From NCBI RefSeq assembly GCF_001632365.1, contig NW_024468525.1, positions 62,001-126,000 on the forward strand: DNA of 64,000 nucleotides, in the 5' to 3' direction. The stretch comes from Laetiporus sulphureus 93-53 (Eukaryota > Basidiomycota > Agaricomycetes > Polyporales > Laetiporaceae). Below the pieces are notes generated by a model. The model was not told the origin of the DNA, ran no database searches, and saw only the letters and a list, made by a program, of their open reading frames with translations. Within the stretch, counting starts at the first letter, position 1. The number at the start of each line of letters is the position of its first letter. The position numbers were made by a program, and so were the translations under genes. Shown here piece by piece: positions 48,043 to 58,063 of the stretch.

Positions 48043-49346
48043 ATGGCCCCGCACGTCGCGCTCCTCCCTCCGCAAGTATGCGCCTCCGTAATAGAGCTTG
48101 TCGTGAGCGACCGCGCCACGCTTAACGCGTGCAGCCTCACATGCAGGGCCTGGCACGCCATCGCCGTCCGCCACACATTCTACGCCGTCCGCCTCGCGGG
48201 CATCGCGCAATACACCGCGTTCGAGAAAATCCTCACCGGCGCGCCAAAAATCGCCCCGTGCGTGCGCGACCTCACGATCGTCCCGGATGAATTCTACGCC
48301 CAGGGCTCGCTCGACGAGGACGCGCCGCGGATTCTGGCCCGGCTCCCGCAGGTGGTGCGCGTCAGCTTCGTCAACTGGTCTGCCACTCAGATGACAGATA
48401 GCACGCGACGGGACCTCGGAAAGTGTTTTGCGAACGTCAGGACGCTGGTGCTGCAAGATGTGGCTTTCTCTGGGAACGACTTTCTACTGCTTCTCTGTGC
48501 GTGTCCGAATCTCTATGCGCTGCACATGCGCGAAGTGGACTGGAGATACCGAGGCCTGCCGCCAGATACGGTGATCCCAGTGCCTGCGGGAAGAAGCCGC
48601 CTCGAGATGCTCACCGTCCACTCTCTCTCGTGGGCAGCGGCCGCGTACTTGCCCGCCGCCTTCAACAACTTGGCTCTGCGAAGACTGGATGTGTCGTGGG
48701 AGGACATTATGCGGTCATCGAGCGTGCGTGCCATATTGCAGGCGTCCGCGACGACGTTGGAACATCTGACTCTGCGCCCGTTCATAAAAATTGACCCTAC
48801 CTTTGTCACAGAGCAGCTGCCGCCCAAAGACAGTTAGTGCCACTCGCCGTCATTCCGTGTGATTATACGCTTACGCGTTATATACGTGTTTCAACAGAGC
48901 CCATCATTGATCTCTCTCGCCACGTGCGACTCCTCACATTATGCGTGCAACTGGATCTGGACCAGCGATTCGGCGACGAGCGGTACGACTACCACCGTGC
49001 GCTATGCGAGATCCTCGCCTCTTTGCAGGCACTGGCACCGAGGCTTCGGACGGTGGACATCGAGCTCATCTGCTTGAACTATCACCCGTCACGCTTGGAC
49101 GTACTGGTTTGGGACGCGATTGACGGGCACCTCGCGCGCCTCCTTGCCTGCCAGCCGCGGCTGGCCGTCAAATTACGTGTGCACGACACAAACAGCAAAG
49201 TGCGGGGGGATTCGAAGATGGACGTCGTCAATGCCGTTTTGAAGTGGGTGCCTCAGCTGGAGAAGACGCCCGACCAATTCGAAGTTGAAGTAATGTGGAC
49301 GCATGGCGTGGAGCGCGGAGGACGGCCATCGGATGAATTAAGATGA
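48043..49346 (+). CDS. F-box protein
   Basis: Two exons (48043-48832 and 48898-49346, GTTAGT donor, CAACAG acceptor) give 1239 nt and 412 residues. The N-terminal F-box reads LLPPQVCASVIELVVSD, then NACSLTCRAWHAIAVRHTFY, with Leu-rich structural repeats after it (VRTLVLQDVAF, LYALHMREVDW, LEHLTLRPF). This fits an SCF adaptor; targets are unknown. The frame is open upstream to 47923, but the ATG at 48043 puts the F-box about ten residues from the start, as is usual. Codon use is GC-rich, unlike the F-box gene at 4.5-5.7 kb. The two are not recent duplicates. Confidence 0.82.
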
Positions 49347-49714
49347 AGACGAATAATGGAGCCACGCCGCCCGCGACTTCACATCTTATATTGTCGCACG
49401 AACGGACCGTCCAGCCTACATGCTTCAAGCTAAATCGACGCGATTTACGTACGGTACGTTTATGTGAAGAGCTATCTTGATTGATCTTGATGTAATAACA
49501 AGCTACTCTGAGAACGTTGCTTCCTATAATCAATCTGTATTCCAAGGCTACATAGCGTGCGTGACCGCTTAGTACGCGTACCGAGCAATGAATCGCTTCA
49601 GGTGAACGAAATGATATTCGCACGTCCGGCGCCGATACTACATTATATGCAGGGTATATGTTACTAAAGGCAGTGTCCTGCTATCACTATCATTTTTCCG
49701 TAATTCGCCACCAT

Positions 49715-51019
49715 TCAGTTCGCAGCAGGCGCAGGCACGGGAGGCGGTGCAACCTTCCATCGCCCGAGCAGATGATTCGCTCGCAATACCAGCAAGTCGC
49801 GGAGCATCTGCAATGAATCCGTCATCACGTTTAGCTTGCTCCCGGACACCTCGTGCCACTCGATGGGCACCTCCCCGACGGGCATACGCAGTTGCTTTGC
49901 GAGCAACAGCAGCTCAACGTCGAATATCCAGGTGGGGAGGTGCTGCGAGGGGAAGATGCGCTGTGCCGCGGCGCGCGAGAAGAGCTTGAAGCCGCACTGT
50001 GTGTCTCGGACGTGCCCGACGCCGACGATGCGCAGGATGGTGTGCAGGCCATACATCAGTACGTTTCTCAGGAAAGAACGCTGTTCGGACACCTGATTAG
50101 CTCGGACGGGAGCTGGAGAGGTACAACGGCTCACCTTAACCACGGCCTCTGTCTTCTCAAGATGTGCCCTGCTTCCGACTACCATCGCCGCTTCCTCCTG
50201 CGGTGCTATCCGATCCATCTCCTTCCACAGCAGTTCCAAGTCCTCGAAACGGCTCGCACCGTCCGCATCAACGAATAACAACCGCCTCCCCCTTCCATGC
50301 AGCATCCCATGCCTCACGGCCCCGCCCTTCCCGGCATTCTTCTCCAACTTGACCACGCGAATCTCGACCTCGGGGTGCGCGGCCGCATGCTTCAGCGCGA
50401 GCTCCGCGGTCTCGTCTGTGCTCCCGTCGTCGACGATCACGAGCTCGTAGGTGCGCGTCTGCATCGCGGGGCTGGCGAGGTGCGCGATCGCCGCTTCGAG
50501 CATGCCCGGCATGCGCGCTGTCTCGTTGTAGGCTGGGACGACGACGGTGAGGTCGACGCTTGCGGGGTCGGAGATGGAGCCTAGTGGTTGTGGAGAGGAG
50601 GGGGACTGTGCGGAGCGGTAGGTCTTTTCGGATGCGCGCGCTGTACGCAGGGCGGGAGAGAGCAGGACCAGCGCGACATAGCACTGGAGGGGATAGAGAG
50701 GTGTGAGCAGTGGTGTCGTGAGGATGTAAGCGTTCAATAGCGGACGTGGGGATCAGTTGAAGCTCGCTTAGAGCTTGACCGGCAGTTCTCGTCCTCGCCG
50801 CAGCGCACGACTAAACGGCCCGCAGCTCGTAGAACAAGGATGATCTGGTGCTCATCATGCGACACGTCCGTACCCGTAGCATTAAGTCGTTGCTGGCATA
50901 GCTTCCGCCACGTAAATGCAGTACGAGCAGTCGGCCTGCCAAGAATGACACGCACTCACGGAGACAAATATTACGGCAAGCAGCGTTATGCTTCCGTACA
51001 GGAGGGCTGTTTGGTCCAT
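49715..51019 (-). CDS. ALG5: dolichyl-phosphate beta-glucosyltransferase
   Basis: Alg5 makes Dol-P-glucose on the ER membrane for N-glycan precursor assembly. Three exons (51019-50960, 50683-50135, 50080-49715) give 975 nt and 324 residues. The first exon plus the start of the second form the N-terminal membrane helix (LLYGSITLLAVIFVS, then CYVALVLLSP). The GT2 domain shows VDLTVVVPAYNET, ELVIVDDGSTDET, KNAGKGGAVRHGM, LLFVDADGASRFEDLE, then RDTQCGFKLFSR and PTWIFDVELLLLA. All are hallmarks of the family, with the DxD-type motif intact. The first intron is long for this window (276 bp). The gene is convergent with the F-box gene, 368 bp apart at the stops. Confidence 0.93.
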
Positions 51020-54000
51020 AGCGAGTGAAGATTTAGTGTTCTGACATGGACTATTTGTACTCCGTGTATTTCGTCGACTTCAGACCCGCTGGTGGAACAG
51101 ACGAAAAGAGAGGAGGGGAAAGAAGAGAGTATGGGCGTGGATGTGCCACGTCCGCTCAAACGAAGTCGCAAAGAGCGCCCGCCACTCGCGTTGCTCGAGC
51201 GTCTACACTCTTTCTCTACAACCACCACCTTGCCCAGGACTCTCCATCGCATCGTTGTCTGAGCCCATAGTCATGATACGTCTGCAGACCCACTTTCGTC
51301 TGTTTATGTTTATCTTCTACAGCTTACGATAAATAGCGCTGTAGCGTCTGTGACGATCCTCTGGTCTTGCTCTGGAATGCGCATGATACGGACATGCCTT
51401 CCGACTCGTTCGTCTCACTGGCGTCCGGTTCGGTCTTAACGTCCCTCGATCTATGAATCTCTGAGCAACCCAAACCATCATATTGCTTTTGCCAGGTGCG
51501 GATGTTTCAGTGCCGGTCCTGCGCCTTAATAGCTATGAAGAGGCCCTCATAAACCAATGGTAGAAGAGTCAGAGACGCTGACCCGCCACCGGATCTTATG
51601 GCAAGGCTGGCCTATGGAAGAAAGGCGTTATTGTCATGAATGATTGTCTCTGCAAGACCTGGACCTGTATCTAGCCTGTATTAAATCCTGGCCACTCATC
51701 CCCGTACCTGGAGGCTTCTAGCTCACATAGTGAGTGTCTAATGATCACGTCCCCCACCCCATCTAAACGCGCCTATTTCCCACTTTTAAATTCCACACTG
51801 CGATATGATATAGTTTGTTGGTCATTCCATGCCAGATCCTCTGCGGTTCTGACACCTTCAGAAGACTGATAGACCGTCTGATTCGTCGTGTCGGGAGTTA
51901 TCTGTCATTCTCAGGGAATGCGGCTTGGTTCTTGTACTGACCATCGAGCTCTCGCCATATATTCCTGTGGTCCTTGGCATCTTCTCAATAGGACGGCCGC
52001 GACCAGACCGCTCTAAGTGTGTCCTACCGCGATCCGACATTCTGCCATGTGTACAAGCCCGGCCTCTCGAGACGCGTTTCCCCTGGTGATTTCTAACGCC
52101 TTCGCTCGGCCTTGCTCCGAAATGGTCAACGGATGCTATTTGGTCTAGGTCTCTGCATCGCCTTGATCATCGACGGGTGGAAGAAGCGGGGAACCTGATA
52201 TGAAGCACGTGCGTTACACTATCTCTCCCTTCCCTCATGCTTCATGCAAGTCATGCGCTATGCATCGTCTAATCCGACTGGTTCAAGCGATAGCGGTGCC
52301 TTTCAATATATCTTTGAGGGACTGCCATATCGCCCGATTGGTTGTGTCTGGATCCCGGTCCTCCGGCCATGGAATCGAGGCAAGTGGCCCTCCATGTCTA
52401 GAGATTCTTCTGTACTTCTGAGCTCCAGCTGGAAACTGCAACAGAAGTGGGGCCATGTGAGTTTTCTGTCACTGTTGCTTTACCAGGATGTCCACGCACT
52501 CGGAAGGCGAGTTTCGCGTCAATCTTTCGTCATCCATCCTGATATCATGTGGCCATTGAACTCAATACGAGGATCCTAGGACTATGGTATCAGTGACCAC
52601 CCTCCAAACAGACGTCAAGACAGGTGTAGTTCTACCCTCGACTGTTATCTGATGTCGGAGTAGCTAATGGAAGGGTGTGTCCACAAATACACTTCAGTTT
52701 GAGGTCCATGATCGCGCTCATCTGGACTCCAACTATGCGAGATCTGGACGGCCAGGCTTGACGGTTCGATGTCTACCCTAGGGTCCACGCGCTGTTCATG
52801 GCGACACTTCTAGATAGAGCGGTTGTCACCCATACAGATCGTTGCGGAATTCCGATGCTCTCGGCCGCCGCGGCGTTGCGTGCCCGTGGGCAGTCGCTGC
52901 TTCGCACAATCTGACGCCTACATGGCCCCATCCTATATGGCTTCCGTACACCGTCTCCGGGACTCCGCGCACCTGGATGTGATGTTCCACTGCCGCCCCG
53001 CCAATTCCTTCCCCAACGTCTGTCCATCTCAGGCCGTCACTGTTAGTATTCTGGGGTACTAATACGAGGTTCTTGCTTGGTCCACCCCACTGATATCAGG
53101 GCGCCTTGCCGATGTTTGGGATCCGGACAAGCCGTTCACCCCTCTGCCAGTGGCGGTGATCCTAGTACTGCGCCGGCTTCTTAGGAATCTGATCATACGG
53201 AAGACTCATGATTCGCGTGCTGGCTGTCTATGTCTCCTGCCTATCGAGACCACTTTGGCGTTTGTCTCTCTTTTTCTGCATTGTTCTGATCATGTCTTTG
53301 TCTTGGCGGTGGGTCTCCGTGCCCCAGCGACCACTCCGACAGGTGCTACGCCCCTTCGATAGTACCATATCGTCGAGCTCGCGGCTTTCATGTGCCGCCA
53401 ATATTGCGTCTGCCGATACCCGAAGGTGAGACACATTGCCATGCAATTTACTCACTAGGCGTCACCTAATTTGCCGCCATTATTTAGACGGGACGCGCGG
53501 AAACATGGTATCGCACTAATGTTCGAAATTAATTAAGGCCGGGAAGGAGATACCGTTTTTGGTTATCCTCAAGTTCTCGCCGTTGGACGTAAGAGCGAAG
53601 ATGCGGTCAAAACTCTCTGACCTCATAATGCCATGAGAAGATGGAAGGTCAAAACTTTACTCTCATTTTCCCACATCGTCTGATTCCCGACTGCGAATGA
53701 AGGTGCTGTTCCTGTGGGTCATTTTACGTACAACATGACTGTCTGTATCGCAGAACCGCAGTCAAGGTCTCGGATGATATGAGTCAACGCGACAGGTCCC
53801 ATCTGTATTCCAGACTGGTCGGCATCGTCGCGTCCCAATGGCACATCTGTGCGGGCCGAAAAGACACGACACGATCACAGCATACGACGCCGCTTAAGTT
53901 CGAGTTTCAGACGCAGCCGACACGCCTTCAACCATACCTTTGCTGGTGAACAGGGCAAAGGGCGAGTTAGAGCTGTTTCGATCCCCATGCTGATGTCTCA

Positions 54001-54627
54001 GACCAAATAGAGATCTCAGCGAGCAACGCGTTTTCATGGCTGTGAGGAGCTAGTTCGCAACACCGACGCCACATGCTCAAGGATCCGAGACTCAAGTGCG
54101 AATCCAAATGGGATGTGGTCAGCGTATCCGAAAGCATTCACAGACAGCGAGTTGTAGTTCTTTCTTGGTGCGCTATCGAGCCGAATTTGCTGTATTTTCT
54201 CCACAGAATCTGTTTCGTTGGGCGTGTTCAGGCATCGTGTCTTGAAACAGCGTATTTCGGTGTCCGCTCGTGATACATACACAAAGGCAGCGTAACACGA
54301 GGCCTGCTCACACGCTTTTGGCAAGACCCCTCCAGTGAGCGACTGGGATTAGTCCGCCGTGAGGTTAGTGAGTTGACATACATATCCACCCGTTCTCCCG
54401 CTTCCCAGACTCATGGGCACATTCATCCGCAATCCTCAACGTGGCAATTGTGCGTCGCGATCACCGCCGGAAGATTCGTTAGTGTCCTGTCATCTGCGTA
54501 CATAATTTGCGATCTGGGCTGTCGTCTGATCCAGTAGGAACAGTAATTCTTCCGGGTTCTTGCAGCTGAGGCAAATCGACAGCCAGATACCTTCCATTAC
54601 CGCTCTCTCACGCGCGACGTCCCTGAG
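51020..54627. other. 3.6-kb stretch without a supported gene
   Basis: No frame longer than about 110 codons and no known motif on either strand. Sequence between 51,360 and 53,460 has a patchy coding-like look in all frames but is cut by many stops, which would fit an old, heavily mutated element or gene. I cannot name it. Confidence 0.4.
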
Positions 54628-54631
54628 GATG

Positions 54632-54638
54632 TATAAAA
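54632..54638 (+). promoter_or_regulatory. TATA box of the BCS1-like gene
   Basis: TATAAAA lies 64 bp before the ATG at 54702, followed by a pyrimidine-rich stretch (CTTCTCCTCTCTCGTC) suitable for transcription start. Spacing fits a fungal core promoter. Confidence 0.6.
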
Positions 54639-54701
54639 GGCATTTAGTTCGCGGCTTCTCCTCTCTCGTCATTGTCGCGAACTCGCTTCTTTCTCTGCAA
54701 G

Positions 54702-57700
54702 ATGCAGGCTCTCAAGAACATACTCTCTCCTCTCACCTTGAATTCTAACCCAATCCATGACACGTTGGTATGCCTACATAGTCCCTACTCGTTTGGTCCA
54801 TAGTTTCAACGTGCGACTCGTAGAAACTCGTAGTAATCGGCGGAACGGTGGAGACTGCCAGAAGGGTCTCGGTCTCCGCATGGAACGGTTTCATAGATTG
54901 TGAGCATCGTGATAGTTGTGGTCATACTTTGATACTGACGATTGATATCAGCCTTTTTTCTCACTGCCCATTTCCGCCAGGAAGATTACCCATATGATTG
55001 GTGAGTGTCCCCATATGCGGCGGCGTCTCAAAGGTCTCACATGGCACCCGGTGGGACAGGTTGATGCATTGGCTGTCTAAGGTCAGGACAGGAGTAAGTG
55101 CGGCTTTCATTGACATCTAATAACGTCTTTAGCAACCGGCATGGGGCCGGAGCCGAGAGTTCGACATAACCACGCGCTCCGTTAGCCGTGGTCTCTCGCA
55201 ACCAACTACTGGTGACCTAGAGGATGATGAAGAAGAGGACGACGAGGTAGCGCTTGCTGGGCGCAAGAAGCGCAAAGGTACGCTTGAAGCACGTCTCTAT
55301 ATACTTGCGATGAATAACCAACTTCTTTGTACTAGTGGTGATTATTCCGAGTCTTGGTGAGTGAAAAACGGGTGCTTCGTGTGAAGGAACGTCATAACTA
55401 AAACATTCGAAGATACCACACATACGATCTATTACCGTGGACACTGGCTTCGGGTAAGCGTTCCGGATCACGAGCTTGAGAGTTCGCGTTGATTAGGTTT
55501 CGTAGATTACCCGAATAAAGCGCTTCCAGGAATACGGCGCGTATGCAGAGCTGAAGATTAGGTGGGGATCACACATTACTTGAACGGCTCCTCGGCTCAC
55601 GCAGCACAACTCGCTCAGCGTGGTGGCACGAAACAACGACATCCTCAAGAGCCTCGTGCTTGAGGCAAAGCGTGAGTATGAGAAGGACGCAGAACACCGT
55701 GTGCATATATTCATGGCGGATACGTAAGTGCAACGTGTGTGGACTCCGATGAATAGCCCGTGACACATAACGATTCTCAGAACTTACGGGTGCTGGAGAT
55801 GGAACGGAGCGAGGCAGAAGCGCCCTATGAGTTCGATAGTGTTGGAGCCTGGCGTAAAGGATATGATTCTTGCCGACTGCAAAGACTTCCTTTGCTCGGA
55901 AGACTGGTAAGGCCGCCGATTTCTGGTCTCATGTCCACAGAGTTTCTGACATGGGTATCCAGGTATGCTGAAAGAGGTCAAACCTCCCACGTCACGTCGA
56001 GAGTGCGGCGCTCATCGTCATTATAGGAATTCCCTTTCGGCGCGGATATCTGTTGTACGGCGTCCCAGGAAGGTTTGTTCTCAGCGACCTGCGCTCTTCA
56101 ATCGCTTTCTCACCTCAATTCGCAGTGGCAAGACATCTTTGATTCATAGCTTGGCCGGAGAATTAGGCCTTGACATCTATGTGGTCAGCCTGTCCTCGAA
56201 GGGGTGCGTTTATCATCAATCCGGCGCCACTAGTGTTGGTCTCATAGTGACTAAGAATGAGCGACAATACCTTATCAAATCTGATGGGCAATGTTCCATC
56301 AAGGTAAGGAGCATGTGATCTGACTTCGCTCACTAACCGTTGACGCTGGTTCCGTGCATGGCGTAGATGTATCTTACTCCTAGAAGATCTTGATGCCGCG
56401 TTCACACGTGGAATTTCTCGCGACGAAACATCTACGGGTGCTCCTATGACTACAACATCCTCTTCTACTTTCACCGCGAAGACCAAGGACGAGAGTAATG
56501 ATGGATCGACCCTGAGTCTCAGCGGCCTCCTCAATAGTCTTGACGGAGTTGCTGCCGCTGAGGGCCGGTGAGCCGCGAGTCCGACAGTCCGTGTGATCTC
56601 TGCGGAACTGCTGACGTCCTCCGACAGTCTTCTATTCGCTACGACGAACCACATTGAACGCCTCGATCCGGCGTTGAGTCGTCCGGGAAGGATGGATGTA
56701 TGGGTCAATTTCAAACATGCGACGAAGTGGCAAGCGGAAGGCATATTCAAGTGCTTCTTCCCCAACAAGCCGTCTTCAAGAAGTGCCTCGTCTCCCTCGT
56801 CCGCGCCAACGACTGAGGTAGAAGATGACCTGACATCATCACAAGACAATCTCGCTGTACCGAAGCGCAAGCAAAGCTCACACGCTGTGCCTCTTCTCTC
56901 CGAAGAGGAGATAGCTGAGCTTGCTAAGCGATTCGCAGATGCAATTCCCGAAGACGAGCTTAGCGTGAGTGCTATAGGCTCACTGACGTGAAGCTCGACG
57001 TCCGAATGGTGTCAATAGGTGGCTGCACTGCAAGGGTATCTTCTCAAGAACAAGACTCGCCCAAGAGAATGTGTCGCCGAGGTAGCTGATTGGTTAGTCT
57101 GCTCTGCAACTGAGATTCGTAGCACAATATTGATTGTCATTCCAGGGTGATTCAAGAACGTGAAACGCGCATAAAGCTGAAGAAGGAGAAAGAAGAAGTG
57201 AGACAACCTCATTTGTTCGCTCCGATGAAGCTGACATTCCTTTCTAGCGGGAGGCGAAGGAAAAAAGAGAGGTATGTCATATCCTTCGCGACCATTGATG
57301 GAATGCTGGAATGCTTGCAACGTAGGCTGAAGAGGCAGCGCGAAAGGAGGCCCGTACTCACAATCTCCACTCCTCGTACTCGAGCTCTGACCCGTATAAT
57401 CTAATAGAAGGAAGCAGAAAAGAAAGAAGAGGTGAGCGTCACTTCTCGTAACAAGAGATCCAAGAAATGCATTATTGACCAAGCCGCAAGGATGATTCTT
57501 CCAAGAAGGAGGTAAAGTATTTCATAGTTCCAACCCTCACATGCAGTGAACCGTCAGTCGGTAGAAATCGAGCGCCGAAAAGAAGAAAACTAAGGCTAGC
57601 ACGAGGAAGACCGGCGGCCATAAACAGTCTGCTTCGAAGATTGCGACCACATTGGACCCACCCGAGACATCGGCCGCGGCATCCGACCACGCGTCCTCGG

Positions 57701-57876
57701 GCACGTCGACCTCTGAGTCAGATGAGAGCAGCGCCTCAGATGGAGACAACGAAGAGAGTGCGACCTCCGAGGCAGAAAATGACTGTTCCGAGGAGGCCAG
57801 TTCTTCAGTTGAGCTTCCCAGAGGGAGTGAGAAATGGGTCGCTGTAAAAGAGAAAGCACCTGAGCCCAGTGCTTGA
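54702..57876 (+). CDS. BCS1-type AAA ATPase with acidic tail
   Basis: Bcs1 is a mitochondrial inner-membrane AAA chaperone that inserts the Rieske Fe-S protein into complex III; mushrooms carry several paralogues. Exons resolved by hand: 54702-54767, 54824-54899, 54952-55000, 55060-55081, 55133-55277, 55336-55356, 55413-55453, 55506-55561, 55619-55723, 55781-55906, 55963-55976, 56027-56072, 56126-56203, 56256-56303, 56367-56567, 56628-56964, 57019-57092 and 57146 onward. The BCS1_N domain includes [16 protein letters not shown] and [12 protein letters not shown]. Walker A is GVPGSGKTS, Walker B is [15 protein letters not shown], and the sensor/arginine region is [19 protein letters not shown]. 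After the lid a Lys/Glu-rich helix and a long Ser/Asp/Glu-rich tail end at 57876. The last two or three splice junctions (57,200-57,600) are unresolved. Orthology to yeast BCS1 itself is not claimed. Confidence 0.85.
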
Positions 57877-58063
57877 TGCAATCATTGAAGACCGCCTTGC
57901 TGCTATGACGAGTGTGTTTCTTAATTTTGAGTTATGATGATAGGCACGCTTGTATGAGTTGTGATGACTGAAGAATAGAAGGTGCTACGACATTCCACAA
58001 GCCCAGTATCGGCAATCTTATACAACAGGATGCGATATTTCTGCCCAACATACAATAGAGTGA

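Noticed and set aside
47956..48456. 166-codon minus-strand frame opposite the F-box gene
   Set aside because: It is an antisense shadow of GC-rich coding sequence with no motif.
49836..50278. Plus-strand frames opposite ALG5
   Set aside because: Antisense shadows of a confidently identified gene.
56163..56870. 235-codon minus-strand frame opposite the BCS1-like gene
   Set aside because: It spans the exons and introns of the AAA gene in antisense and has no domain.
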